Made by a program: the position numbers and the translations under genes | Assembly (NCBI GenBank): GCA_025934635.1 | Contig: JAICWX010000005.1 | Coordinates: 1 to 64,000, forward strand | Origin: Streptosporangiaceae bacterium | GTDB lineage: Bacteria > Actinomycetota > Actinomycetes > Streptosporangiales > Streptosporangiaceae | Direction of reading: 5' to 3' | DNA: 64,000 nucleotides | Part shown: one piece after another, positions 35,167 through 44,053 of the stretch | Layout: each line of letters begins with the position of its first letter | How positions within the stretch are numbered: position 1 is the first letter of the stretch | Notes under the pieces: model-generated | The model's input: only the letters and a program-made list of their open reading frames with translations | The model's database searches: none | What the model was told of the DNA's origin: nothing

Positions 35167-36612
35167 GTGGAATCCACCCTGCATCGTGCCCTGGTGAACG
35201 GGGAACGCGTCGGCGCGCTCTCCGGGGCCACCCTGGACGTGGTCAACCCCGCGACGAACGAGGTCATCGGGCAGGTTCCCCGGTGCGACGAACGCGACGT
35301 CGACAAAGCCGTGGCCGCCGCCAGGCGGGCCGCGCCCGGCTGGCGGGCGGCCGAGCCCCAGCGGCGCGCGGCCGCCCTGCTGGCCTTCGCCGACGCGGTG
35401 GCCGAACGCGGTGACGAACTCGCCCGCCTGGACTCGCTCGACAACGGCAGCCCGCTGCACGAGATGCGCAACGACATCGGCCTGGCCACCAGCCAGCTCA
35501 GGTACATGGCCGGGCTGGCACTCGAGGTCCGCGGCCGGACCATGCCGGAGACCCCGGGCCACCTGCACTACACGATGCGCCAGCCGTTCGGCGTGGTCGC
35601 CCGGATCATCGCGTTCAACCACCCGCTGATGTTCGCCGCGACCAAGATCGCCGCCCCGCTCGTGGCGGGCAACTGCGTGATCCTCAAGCCGTCCGAGTTC
35701 ACCTCGCTGTCGGCCCTGGCCATGGCCGACGACCTGGCCCGGCTGTTCCCGCCCGGCGTGGTCCAGGTCCTCACCGGCCTGGGCTCCGAGGTGGGGGACG
35801 CGCTCGTCCGGCATCCGGGCATCGGTCGGATCGCGTTCATCGGCAGCGCCGCCACCGGACGGCGGATCCAGGCCAGCGCGGCGGCCGGCGGCGTCAAGAC
35901 CGTCACGCTCGAGCTGGGCGGCAAGAACCCGATCGTCGTGTTCCCCGACGCCGACCTGGACCTGGCCGTCGAGGGCGCCATCCGGGGGATGAACTTCACC
36001 TGGCAGGGCCAGTCCTGCGGCTCGACCTCGCGGCTGCTGGTGCACCGCGACTGCTACGACGACGTCGTCACGAAGGTGGGGGAGCGGCTCGCCGCCATGC
36101 GCCCCGGGCCGCCGCTCGACCCAGCGAGCGACACCGGCGCCATCGTCACCCCGCAGCAGCTGGACAAGGTGCTCTCCTACATCGAGATCGGCAAGGGCGA
36201 GCGGGCCCGGCTGGTCACCGGCGGCGAGCGGCTGACCGACGGGGACCTGGCCAGCGGCAACTTCGTCAGCCCGGCGCTGTTCGCCGACGTGGACCCGGCC
36301 GGCCGGCTGGCCACCGAGGAGATCTTCGGCCCGGTGCTGGCGGCCATCCCGTTCGGCGACTACGACGAGGCGGTGGCCATCGCCAACCGCGTCGAGTACG
36401 GGCTCACCGCGAGCGTCTTCACCCGCGACCTGCGCACCGCGCTGGCCTTCGCCCGCGACGTCGACGCGGGCTACGTGTGGGTGAACGAGACGGCCAGGCA
36501 CTTCATCGGGATGCCGTTCGGCGGCGTCAAGAACAGCGGCGTCGGGCGGGAGGAGGACCTCGAGGAGATCGAGTCCTACACCCAGCTCAAGAGCGTCAAC
36601 ATCCGCTTCTGA
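35167..36612 (+). CDS. NAD(P)-dependent aldehyde dehydrogenase
   Basis: A 481-residue ALDH. The catalytic Glu is in VTLELGGKNPIVV, the Cys in WQGQSCGSTSRLLV, and the cofactor site is IAFNHPLMFAATKIA with FIGSAATGRRI; EIFGPVLAAIPF is also typical. Placed directly after a benzoylformate-decarboxylase-like enzyme, it most simply oxidises the aryl aldehyde made by that enzyme to a benzoate, though the family is broad. GTG start at 35167. Its TGA overlaps the next ATG (TGATG). Confidence 0.88.
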   Translation: MESTLHRALVNGERVGALSGATLDVVNPATNEVIGQVPRCDERDVDKAVAAARRAAPGWRAAEPQRRAAALLAFADAVAERGDELARLDSLDNGSPLHEMRNDIGLATSQLRYMAGLALEVRGRTMPETPGHLHYTMRQPFGVVARIIAFNHPLMFAATKIAAPLVAGNCVILKPSEFTSLSALAMADDLARLFPPGVVQVLTGLGSEVGDALVRHPGIGRIAFIGSAATGRRIQASAAAGGVKTVTLELGGKNPIVVFPDADLDLAVEGAIRGMNFTWQGQSCGSTSRLLVHRDCYDDVVTKVGERLAAMRPGPPLDPASDTGAIVTPQQLDKVLSYIEIGKGERARLVTGGERLTDGDLASGNFVSPALFADVDPAGRLATEEIFGPVLAAIPFGDYDEAVAIANRVEYGLTASVFTRDLRTALAFARDVDAGYVWVNETARHFIGMPFGGVKNSGVGREEDLEEIESYTQLKSVNIRF

Positions 36613-37793
36613 TGGCCAGCCAGAAGATGGAGCTGCTCGCCACCAGCGACGTGGCCGGCCGCCCCGACACGCTCCAGGTCATGCTGCACCGAGGCCACGC
36701 GTTCGTCTCGCACCCATTCTCGGGTGGCTTCAGCGTCATCGACATCAAGAACCCGCGCCAGCCGAAACCGGTGACCTACGTGCCGCCGCCGCCCGGCACC
36801 CGCACGCTGCACCTGCAGCTCAGCGACGGGATCCTGCTGGTCACCAACGAGGCGGACAACTCCGCCAGCGAGAAGTACCTGGACAAGGCGCAGTACTTCG
36901 GCCAGCAGCTGGGCCAGGACACCGAGGGCCTGGACGAGTTCAGTGCCGGGGTCCGCGTCTACGACGTATCCGACCCGGCGCAGCCGCGCGAGGCCGGCTT
37001 CCTGCCCATCCCCGGCTTCGGCACCCACCGGCTGTGGTGGGACGGCCGCCCGCTGGCCACGGCGTCCTCCATGCCACTGGGCTACGACGACTTCATCCTT
37101 TCGTTGCTAGACATGTCCGACCCGGTAAAACCCGAGCTCATCGGCCACTGGTCCCCAGACCAAAGCCAAACCCAGGGCCGAACGGGGTTGCATCACGCCA
37201 TCCTCGACGGCCCTCTCGCCTACGGCGCCTGGCGGGCCGGCGGCCTCCAGATCGTGGAAACCGATGGCACGCCACGCCAGATCGGGTCCCTGACGCCCGA
37301 CGTCTGGGGCGGCGGCAACACGCACACCACGCTGCCCCTCCCGGACCGGGCCATGGTCGTGCTGGCCGATGAGTCCGTCACCGATCACCAGGCGGATGGC
37401 GACCGGCGGATCTGGCTGCTCGATGTAGCCGACCCGGCCGCGCCCCGGATCCTCGGCGCCCTGCCCGAGCCCGCCGAACAGGACTTCAGAACCCTGGGCG
37501 GCGTCTACGGCCCGCACAACCTGCACGAGAACCGGCCCGGGACGTGGCAGAGCGAGGACCTGATCTTCGCCACCTACCAGAACGCCGGCGTCCGGGCCTA
37601 CGACATCGCCGACCCGCAAAAACCGGCCGAGGTCGCCTTCTGCGTCCCGCCGCCGCCGGCCCGGAACGTGGACCCGCGCGCCAGCGGGGCGCTGGTCCCG
37701 CAGAGCGCCGACCTCATCGTCACCGCCGAGGGCCTCATCGTCGCCTCCGACCTGAACGCCGGGATCAGCCTCATCGAATTCGAAGGGAGCTGA
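36612..37793 (+). CDS. LVIVD-repeat beta-propeller protein
   Basis: A 393-residue protein made of repeated ~45-residue blades: GGFSVIDIKNPRQPKPVTYV, AGVRVYDVSDPAQPREAGFL, LSLLDMSDPVKPELIGHW, IWLLDVADPAAPRILGAL, GVRAYDIADPQKPAEVAF and AGISLIEFEG. Such propellers bind ligands or proteins. It has no signal peptide, so it should act inside the cell with its operon partners. An enzymatic role is possible, since several His-rich blade loops (LHHAIL, GPHNLHENRPG) could bind a metal, but no established activity fits. Confidence 0.75.
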   Translation: MASQKMELLATSDVAGRPDTLQVMLHRGHAFVSHPFSGGFSVIDIKNPRQPKPVTYVPPPPGTRTLHLQLSDGILLVTNEADNSASEKYLDKAQYFGQQLGQDTEGLDEFSAGVRVYDVSDPAQPREAGFLPIPGFGTHRLWWDGRPLATASSMPLGYDDFILSLLDMSDPVKPELIGHWSPDQSQTQGRTGLHHAILDGPLAYGAWRAGGLQIVETDGTPRQIGSLTPDVWGGGNTHTTLPLPDRAMVVLADESVTDHQADGDRRIWLLDVADPAAPRILGALPEPAEQDFRTLGGVYGPHNLHENRPGTWQSEDLIFATYQNAGVRAYDIADPQKPAEVAFCVPPPPARNVDPRASGALVPQSADLIVTAEGLIVASDLNAGISLIEFEGS

Positions 37794-37799
37794 CCGAAG

Positions 37800-38402
37800 G
37801 TGCCAGCGGTCGTCGCGATCTTCAACCTGCAGAACGAGATCGTCCATCCGGACGGCAACATCGGGGCCCGCGGCAACGCGGCGGTGGTAGCCGAGCGCGG
37901 CGTCATCCAGAACACCGCCGCCCTGCTGGCAGCGGCCCGCGCGGCCACTATCGACGTGATCTACGTGGGCAGCGGCTACAACGCGCGCTACGACGGCCTG
38001 AACCGCACCGTCACGCTGTTCGCCGAGCACGAACCCGAAGGCAGGCTGCAGGTGGGTTCCTGGGGGGCCAGGTTCCACGACGAGATCGCGCCCCGGGACG
38101 GCGACACCGTCTTCTACCGGGGCGGGATCGGCGCCTTTGCCGCCACCCCGATCGGCGACCACCTCCCCGCCCCGGAAAATACCCGCATTTACATCGCGGG
38201 CGTCTCGACCCGGCTGGTGGTGGAGGCGGCCGTCTTCGAGTTCACCGACCGCGGCTACGCGGTGTCGGTGGTGGAAGACTGCTGCGCGGCCGCGTCCCCG
38301 CGGGCGCACGAAGACGCGATCAAAACGTTGCGGATGTTTGCCGAGATCGAGACGTCCGGCCAGGTCATTGCGAGCCTCACCGCCTCCCGTTCTGCACAAT
38401 AG
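37800..38402 (+). CDS. Isochorismatase-fold protein lacking the Asp-Lys-Cys triad
   Basis: A 200-residue cysteine-hydrolase fold. The first strand AVVAIFNLQNEIVHPDG has Asn9 where the family has Asp (DMQNDF); DTVFYRGGIGAF has Arg107 where Lys is expected; and AGVSTRLVVEAAVFEFTDRG has Val140 where the nucleophilic Cys belongs. Fold landmarks are otherwise well kept, so this is probably a non-hydrolytic relative. GTG start at 37800, with GGGAG upstream. It lies between the propeller gene and the importer genes of the catabolic cluster. Confidence 0.75.
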   Translation: MPAVVAIFNLQNEIVHPDGNIGARGNAAVVAERGVIQNTAALLAAARAATIDVIYVGSGYNARYDGLNRTVTLFAEHEPEGRLQVGSWGARFHDEIAPRDGDTVFYRGGIGAFAATPIGDHLPAPENTRIYIAGVSTRLVVEAAVFEFTDRGYAVSVVEDCCAAASPRAHEDAIKTLRMFAEIETSGQVIASLTASRSAQ

Positions 38403-38405
38403 AAC
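38389..38405. promoter_or_regulatory. Inverted repeat GTTCT-N7-AGAAC before the importer genes
   Basis: A perfect 5+5 inverted repeat straddling the stop of the isochorismatase-fold gene, 85 bp upstream of the binding-protein start. AGAACT also occurs in the regulator-proximal region at 44007-44012, which hints at a shared regulator, but the sites are short. Confidence 0.3.
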
Positions 38406-38489
38406 TCGATCAGTAAAACGTTCGGCACGGCGATCAGCGACCTTAAAGTCAGCTTTGTTTCACCGATGTCAAATGTTTGGGGAGGATAT

Positions 38490-39569
38490 GTGAAGCGGCA
38501 AACGATCCGGGTGAGCGTGCTATCCGTCGCGAGTGTCGCGGCGCTGGCCCTCACGGCATGCAGCAGTAGCAGCAGCACGAGCGGCTCCGGCTCGTCGGCC
38601 ACCGCCAGCGCGTCCAGCAGCGCCGCCGCGGCCACCGATATCCCGTACTCGGGTCCCGAGGAGAACTACAAGACGCTGACGGCGCCGGCCGTCAAGGCCG
38701 GCACCACGTGCACCATCGGCTACCAGGACATCATCGAGTCGGTGCCGGCCCAGAAGGCCGAGCAGGACGCGGCCGGGGCCGAGGCCGCCAAGCTCGGCTG
38801 CAAGTACATCGCGCTGGACGACCAGGTCACCCCCACCACCCAGGTGAACAACTTCAACCAGCTGGTGGCGCAGAAGGTCAACGCGATAATCGTCTTCCCG
38901 ATCGTCGCCTCCTCGCTGACCCCGAGCCTGGCCAAGGCCAAGGCGGCCGGGATCTTCGTGCTGGGCCAGAGCGCGCCGGTCGCGGCCGACAAGCCGGCCA
39001 TCCCCGGCTACTCCACCAACATGCTGCACATGTCCGACACCGAGGCCTACCTGCGGGTCAAGTCCATCGCCGCGGCCAAGCCGGGCGCCAGCTTCGCCGA
39101 GATGGGCCTGGCCGCGCCGGTCGAGCTGCTGCAGTACTACGCGGCCCGGACCAAGTACTGGGCCGCCAAGTTCGGGCTGAAGTACCTGGGCGAGATCGAC
39201 GCCGCGCAGGACAACCCGGGCGGCTACTCGCAGGCCGCCTCGGCCATCGTGGCCAAGTACCCGGCCATGCAGGCGCTGATGACCTTCAGCGACAACTCGG
39301 CGGTCGGCGCGACCGCGGTCATCAGGTCCTCGGGCAAGTCCGGCATCCTGGTCTCGGGCGCCGACGGCAGCCAGGAGGCCTTCAACGCGATCAAGGCCGG
39401 CTCGATGTACAACAGCCCGCAGCCGGACTTCCTCGCCTCCGGCCGGATGCTGGTCGACGCGGCCTACGACCTGATCACCAAGCAGAACCTGCCGCTCCCG
39501 GCCAACCTGGGGGTCCCGGTCAAGCTGATCACCAAGGACAACGTGGACAGCTCGACCCCCATCGGCTGA
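38490..39569 (+). CDS. CUT2-type ABC importer substrate-binding lipoprotein
   Basis: A 359-residue lipoprotein. GTG 38490 follows GGGGAGGAT. The signal ends at the lipobox LALTACSSS and a Ser-rich linker follows. The mature part is a type I periplasmic-binding fold like RbsB: GYQDIIESVPAQKAEQDAAG, NNFNQLVAQKVNAIIVFPIV, AAGIFVLGQ, MTFSDNSAVGATAVIRSSG and ILVSGADGSQEAFNAIKAG. It delivers a solute to the ATPase and permease encoded next. The family usually binds sugars; the aromatic-catabolic context suggests another ligand. Confidence 0.88.
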   Translation: MKRQTIRVSVLSVASVAALALTACSSSSSTSGSGSSATASASSSAAAATDIPYSGPEENYKTLTAPAVKAGTTCTIGYQDIIESVPAQKAEQDAAGAEAAKLGCKYIALDDQVTPTTQVNNFNQLVAQKVNAIIVFPIVASSLTPSLAKAKAAGIFVLGQSAPVAADKPAIPGYSTNMLHMSDTEAYLRVKSIAAAKPGASFAEMGLAAPVELLQYYAARTKYWAAKFGLKYLGEIDAAQDNPGGYSQAASAIVAKYPAMQALMTFSDNSAVGATAVIRSSGKSGILVSGADGSQEAFNAIKAGSMYNSPQPDFLASGRMLVDAAYDLITKQNLPLPANLGVPVKLITKDNVDSSTPIG

Positions 39570-39591
39570 CCAGGGAAGGCAGCAGCTCACG

Positions 39592-41112
39592 ATGACGTCC
39601 GGTGCCAGGCGGCTCGAGCTCCGCGACATCGCCAAGCGGTTCGGCGGCGTGCACGCGCTGCGCGGCGCGAACTTCTCGGTCGCCCTGGACACCGGCGTCA
39701 TCCACGGCCTGCTGGGGGAGAACGGCTCGGGCAAGTCCACGCTGCTCGGCGTGCTGTCCGGGCAGCTCCGCCCGGACGCGGGCAGCATCACCTTCGACGG
39801 CGAGCCGGTCACGTTCCCGAGCCCGGTCGAGGCGCTCGAGCACGGGATCGCGATGGTCGCTCAGGAGACCGCGGTGCTGCCTGATCTTTCGGTCGCCGAG
39901 AACATCATGCTGGGCCGGCGGCAGTCACGCACCCCGTTCGGTATCTCCTGGGGTGACGTGCGGCGGCGGGCGGCCGAGGTGCTCCGGCGCCTCAACCTGG
40001 ACTATGACCCGGACACGGTGGTCGGCAAGCTCCGCCCGGACCAGCAGCAGATGGTGGAGATCGCCCGGGTGCTCGCCACCGACGCCCGGATCCTCATCCT
40101 CGACGAGCCCACCAGCTCGCTGACCGATGACCAGGCCGGCGCGCTGTTCACGGTGATCAGGCGGCTGCGGACCCAGGGCGTGGCCATCATCTTCGTCTCG
40201 CACCGGCTGGACGAGGTGATGGGCCTGGTGGACGAGCTGACCATCCTGCGCGACGGCGTCACCGTGTGCAGCGCCCCCATCGCCGAGTTCACCCCGGACC
40301 GGATCATCGAGGAGATGGTGGGCCGGAACCTGCTCGCGCAGCGCCGCGAGGAGGAGGCCACACCTCGCGTCGCCGGACGTAACGGATCGCCCGGGCTGCG
40401 GGTCCGTGGCCTGACCGTGCCGGGCCGCGTGCACGGCGTCGACCTGGACGTGCACCCCGGCGAGATCGTCGGCCTGGCCGGCCTCGTCGGAGCAGGTCGA
40501 TCTGAAATGCTCGAGGCGATCTTCGGCGCGGCCCCCCGCAGCGAGGGCACCGTCGAGATGTTCGGCCAGGCCGTCGGCGGCCCCGACCCGCGCTCGGCGA
40601 TCGCCGCCGGGCTCGGCTACCTGCCGCCGGACCGCAAGACGGCCGGGCTCATCCTCAGCATGACCGTCCGGCAGAACCTCACCATGGTCAGCACCCTCGG
40701 CCAGCTCAGGATCAGCACCCCCCGGGCCGGGCCGGAGAACGCGGTGATGGACCGCGCGGTCACCTCCATGCACCTGCGCGCCGCCTCGCCGAACGCGGCG
40801 GCCGGCACCCTGTCCGGCGGGAACCAGCAGAAGGTGGCGCTGGGCAAGTGGCTGGCCCGCCAGCCCAAGTGCCTGCTGCTGGACGAGCCCACCCGCGGCG
40901 TGGACGCGGCGGCCAAGGAGGAGATCCACCGCATCTTGCGGGAATCGACGGCGTCCGGGCTGGCCATGCTGGTCTCGTCGTCCGAATACGACGAGCTCCT
41001 CGGGCTCTGCGACCGGATCCTGGTCGCGTTCCGCGGCCGCCTGGTCGCGTCCCTGTCCGCCGGCCAGGCCGATCAGGCCACGATCGCGCGCTTCGCGGGA
41101 GGCTACTCATGA
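39592..41112 (+). CDS. CUT2-type ABC importer ATPase (two nucleotide-binding domains)
   Basis: A 506-residue protein with the RbsA/XylG layout. Domain 1 has Walker A LLGENGSGKSTLLGVL, Q-loop AQETAVL, and Walker B LILDEPTSSL. Domain 2 has the usual variant Walker A GLVGAGRSEMLEAIF, signature LSGGNQQKVALGKWLA and Walker B LLLDEPTRGVD. It energises uptake through the permease, whose ATG overlaps its stop (ATGA). The start at 39592 follows GAAGGCAGC. Confidence 0.92.
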   Translation: MTSGARRLELRDIAKRFGGVHALRGANFSVALDTGVIHGLLGENGSGKSTLLGVLSGQLRPDAGSITFDGEPVTFPSPVEALEHGIAMVAQETAVLPDLSVAENIMLGRRQSRTPFGISWGDVRRRAAEVLRRLNLDYDPDTVVGKLRPDQQQMVEIARVLATDARILILDEPTSSLTDDQAGALFTVIRRLRTQGVAIIFVSHRLDEVMGLVDELTILRDGVTVCSAPIAEFTPDRIIEEMVGRNLLAQRREEEATPRVAGRNGSPGLRVRGLTVPGRVHGVDLDVHPGEIVGLAGLVGAGRSEMLEAIFGAAPRSEGTVEMFGQAVGGPDPRSAIAAGLGYLPPDRKTAGLILSMTVRQNLTMVSTLGQLRISTPRAGPENAVMDRAVTSMHLRAASPNAAAGTLSGGNQQKVALGKWLARQPKCLLLDEPTRGVDAAAKEEIHRILRESTASGLAMLVSSSEYDELLGLCDRILVAFRGRLVASLSAGQADQATIARFAGGYS

Positions 41113-42158
41113 CAAGCGGCCAGCTGCTCGGCAAAGCCTGGCGGGGCACCCGCCTGTTCCGGCCGATCCTCGCCCTGACGATCCTCCTTTTCGTCATTTT
41201 GACGACTACTCAGAGCGGCTTCCTGACCAGCCAGAACATCCAGAATCTGTTCACCGGCGTATCGGCGCTGTGGATCATCAGCCTGGGCATGACGTTCGTC
41301 CTGATCACCGCCGGGGCCGACCTGTCGGTCAGCGCGATCGCCGCCCTCTGCGGCATATTCATGGCGAAAGTGATATCGGGCGGGGTACCCGGCTGGCCGG
41401 CCGTACTGCTCACCCTGATCTTCGGGTCGGTGCTCGGCGCGATCGTCAACGGCGGGCTTATCGGCCGGTTCCGGCTGTCGTTCTTCGTGGTGACGCTGGC
41501 CTCGATGACCGGCCTGACCGGCGCGGTGAACCTGTGGTCGGGCACCCAGTCGTTCACCGTGAACTCGCCGGTCGCCCTGGACATCGGCGTCAACGCCATC
41601 CTCGGCGTGCCCGCGCCGATCTGGATCATGGTCATCGCGTTCGGGCTCAGCCTGTGGCTGCAGCGCTGGACCTACTTCGGCCGGGACGTCTACGCGGTCG
41701 GCGGCAGCCTCAAGGCGGCCCGGCTGTCCGGCGTCAGGACCACCCGCACGCTGATCGTCGTGTACGGGATCTCCGCCTTCGCCGCCGCCATCGCCGGGAT
41801 CATCACGGTCGGCCGGATCGGCGTGGCCGCCCCCAACGTCGACGCCAACCTGCCGCTGCAGGCGATCGCGGCCGTCCTGCTCGGCGGGACCAGCCTGGTC
41901 GGCGGCTCCGGCGGCGTCGGCGGCACCGTCCTGGGCGTGATCTTCCTCGGCATGCTGCAGAACGGGCTCTCCATCGCCGGCGTGCCGAGCTTCTGGCAGC
42001 AGGTGGTGACCGGGATCATCCTGGTCCTGGCCGTCCTCGGCGACCACCTCGGGATCATCGGCGACCGCCTGCGCCGCCGCCGCCGGGCCGGCGGCGAGCC
42101 CGCTGCCGCCGAAGCCGAAAAACCGGAGATACTGCCCTCAACCGCACCCGAAAGGTAA
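41109..42158 (+). CDS. CUT2-type ABC importer permease
   Basis: A 349-residue membrane protein of the RbsC/BPD_transp_2 family, with about nine hydrophobic helices starting at FRPILALTILLFVILTT. Family blocks include LGMTFVLITAGADLSVSAIAAL, NGGLIGRFRLSFFVVTLASM, YAVGGSLKAARLSGV and AVLLGGTSLVGGSGGVGGTVLG. It is a single permease, presumably acting as a homodimer. The gene is coupled to the ATPase and followed 5 bases later by the LigB-like gene, which ties transport to ring metabolism. Confidence 0.92.
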   Translation: MTSGQLLGKAWRGTRLFRPILALTILLFVILTTTQSGFLTSQNIQNLFTGVSALWIISLGMTFVLITAGADLSVSAIAALCGIFMAKVISGGVPGWPAVLLTLIFGSVLGAIVNGGLIGRFRLSFFVVTLASMTGLTGAVNLWSGTQSFTVNSPVALDIGVNAILGVPAPIWIMVIAFGLSLWLQRWTYFGRDVYAVGGSLKAARLSGVRTTRTLIVVYGISAFAAAIAGIITVGRIGVAAPNVDANLPLQAIAAVLLGGTSLVGGSGGVGGTVLGVIFLGMLQNGLSIAGVPSFWQQVVTGIILVLAVLGDHLGIIGDRLRRRRRAGGEPAAAEAEKPEILPSTAPER

Positions 42159-42162
42159 CGGC

Positions 42163-42984
42163 ATGGCCGAGATCGTCGCCGCGGTGGGCGTACCGCATAC
42201 GCCCGCCTTCCCGGGACTCGTCGCCCGTGAGGGGCCCGACAGCGAGACCGCCCAGCTGTACGGGCAGATCAGGTCGCACGTAGCGGACGCCGACGTGCTG
42301 GTGATGTTCGACTCCGACCACCTGAACACGTTCTTCTTCGATAACCTCCCGTCGCTGTCCGTGCCCATCGCCGAATCAGCCACCGGCACCAACGACGGCA
42401 CCCCCGGCATGAACAACCGGACCGTGCCGCTGGCCGCCGAGCTCGGCGCCGCGGTGCTGGCCGGCCTGACCGACAAGGGCTACTACCCCGCCCGCAACGC
42501 CAGGCTGTCGATGGACCACTCGGTCATGGTCCCGCTGCATTTCCTCGACCCGGCCGAGCGGATGACGCTGCTGCCCATCTACCTCAACGGGCTTACCTCG
42601 CCACTCCCTACCGCTAACAGCTGCCAAGCCCTCGGGAGCGACGTGCGGGCCGTCGTCGAGGCCTGGGACAGCCCGCTGAAGGTGGCGCTGGTGGCCAGCG
42701 GCAGCTTCTCCCTGGAGGTCGGCGGCCCGCGTATCGCCGACCACGCGATCGCCGGCGTGCCCGACGTCGAATGGGTCAGGCACGTCAGCCAGCGGCTCAA
42801 GAAGGGGCAGGCCGCCGAACTGGTAGCCGAGGCCACCACCGACCGGATGCGCGCGGCCGGCAACGTCGGCGGCGAGCTGCTGAACTGGATCGCGCTGCTG
42901 GGCGCGGTCGGCGACCGCCCGGTCGAGGTGCTGGAACAGCAGGCGCACCTCGGCCATTCGTACGCCGCGTGGACCTGGAGCTGA
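42163..42984 (+). CDS. LigB-like class III extradiol dioxygenase subunit with altered acid/base site
   Basis: A 273-residue LigB-fold protein. The Fe(II) ligands fit: His12 in GVPHTPAF, His53 in DSDHLNTFFFD and Glu238 in GNVGGELLNW. At the place of the acid/base His195 of Sphingomonas LigB (GGxSH) the protein reads SGSFSLEVGG, with Leu184 where His belongs. It may bind iron and substrate but cleave by other means, or act on something other than a catechol. LigA-like gene 42986 follows after one base, matching the two-subunit protocatechuate 4,5-dioxygenase arrangement. Confidence 0.8.
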   Translation: MAEIVAAVGVPHTPAFPGLVAREGPDSETAQLYGQIRSHVADADVLVMFDSDHLNTFFFDNLPSLSVPIAESATGTNDGTPGMNNRTVPLAAELGAAVLAGLTDKGYYPARNARLSMDHSVMVPLHFLDPAERMTLLPIYLNGLTSPLPTANSCQALGSDVRAVVEAWDSPLKVALVASGSFSLEVGGPRIADHAIAGVPDVEWVRHVSQRLKKGQAAELVAEATTDRMRAAGNVGGELLNWIALLGAVGDRPVEVLEQQAHLGHSYAAWTWS

Positions 42985-42985
42985 G

Positions 42986-43270
42986 ATGGGCGCCTACGAG
43001 ATCGACCTGTTCAACCACAACCTGTCGGTCGACCCGGAGTTCCGGGCCGGGATCCTGGGCGGAGACGAAGAGACCTGGTCGTCAATCGAACTCACCCCGG
43101 ACGAGCGCACGGCACTGGAGAACGTCGACGTCGCGTGGCTGTACGCGCACGGCGCGAACGACTTCCTGCTGCACAACCTGTTCCGGTTCGGCGTCGGCGG
43201 GGTGACGATCGAGCACTACGTGCGGGGCATCAAGGCCCACCTTGCCCCGCCCCCTACCGAGCGCGGCTGA
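42986..43270 (+). CDS. LigA-like small subunit
   Basis: A 94-residue helical protein. LTPDERTALENVDVAWLYAH and ANDFLLHNLFRFGVGG are LigA-type motifs; in LigAB this subunit covers the active site of LigB. It begins one base after the LigB-like stop, and its last 17 bases overlap the convergent iclR-type gene. The start ATG is at 42986. Confidence 0.8.
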   Translation: MGAYEIDLFNHNLSVDPEFRAGILGGDEETWSSIELTPDERTALENVDVAWLYAHGANDFLLHNLFRFGVGGVTIEHYVRGIKAHLAPPPTERG

Positions 43271-44003
43271 TGATATCCGAGCGGATGCCCTCCACCGTGT
43301 CGGTCAGCGCCGGGAGCACGTCGGCCACCTTGCCCCGGTTGAACCGCACCGTCGGCGCCGAGAGCGTCACCGCGGCGATGGCGGAACCATCCATCCCGCG
43401 CACGGCCATGCCGACCGCGACCACGCCGCGCTCGCTTTCCTGGACGTTGGTGCCGAACCCCTGCCGCCGGACCGCCGCCAGCGTCCGCTTCAGCGTGCCC
43501 AGGTCGTCGTCGGCCAGCCCCGGGTGCAGCAGGGCCACCTCCTCGAACGGCAGATCGGCCAGCAGCACCTTGCCGCCCGAGGTCAGCCGCGCGGCCAGCC
43601 GGACGCCCACCCGGCTGCCCACCCGCAGCGCCTTCTTCGACTCGATCGAGTCGATGAACTGGACGTCCGCGCCGACCCGGATCATCAGGTTGGACGTCTC
43701 GCCGGCCTTCTCGGTCAGCCGGACCAGGTGCGGCCGGGCGATGCCGAGCAGCGCGGTCGCGGCGTTGGGGCCGCCGCCCAGGTCGGCGAACGCGCTGCCG
43801 GCCCGGTACGTGCGGTCGCGGGCCTGCTCGACGAAGCCGCGGAACCTGAGCATGGAGATGAGCCGGTGCGCGGTGGACCTGGCCACGCCGAGCTCGGCCG
43901 CCGCCTCGCTCACCCGCAGCACGCCATCGCGCTTCAGGATCAGCAGCAGCTGCAGCGCGTAGTCGACGGACTGAATGGGATAAGGCGGGGCGTGATTCTC
44001 CAT
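43254..44003 (-). CDS. IclR-family transcriptional regulator
   Basis: A 249-residue regulator with the IclR two-part plan: an N-terminal winged helix (SVDYALQLLLILKRDG, SEAAAELGVARSTAHRLISM) and a C-terminal ligand-binding domain (ETSNLMIRVGADVQFIDSIE, AVRGMDGSAIAAVTLSAPT). The family often controls aromatic-acid genes such as those of the gentisate pathway. It diverges from the gentisate operon across 50 bp and is convergent with ligBA, so it can govern both blocks. An inverted repeat touches its own start codon. Confidence 0.9.
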   Translation of the reverse strand: MENHAPPYPIQSVDYALQLLLILKRDGVLRVSEAAAELGVARSTAHRLISMLRFRGFVEQARDRTYRAGSAFADLGGGPNAATALLGIARPHLVRLTEKAGETSNLMIRVGADVQFIDSIESKKALRVGSRVGVRLAARLTSGGKVLLADLPFEEVALLHPGLADDDLGTLKRTLAAVRRQGFGTNVQESERGVVAVGMAVRGMDGSAIAAVTLSAPTVRFNRGKVADVLPALTDTVEGIRSDIISRAR

Positions 44004-44022
44004 TACAGAACTATAACTGTAA
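44003..44022. promoter_or_regulatory. Putative IclR operator TTACAG-N8-CTGTAA
   Basis: A perfect 6+6 inverted repeat (44003-44008 and 44017-44022) overlapping the first base of the IclR start codon and lying 31 bp before the gentisate operon. A TATACC box at 44040-44045 would be a suitable -10 for a short or leaderless transcript from 44054. An A+T-rich island in otherwise G+C-rich DNA. Confidence 0.6.
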
Positions 44023-44053
44023 ACTGTTCCGCTCTGCGCTATACCGGCCTAGC

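Noticed and set aside
33949..36501. 850-codon open frame on the minus strand
   Set aside because: It lies antisense to the ThDP enzyme and aldehyde dehydrogenase genes, whose motifs are clear. Long antisense frames are expected in DNA this rich in G+C; its Gly/Arg/Asp-rich translation shows no family.
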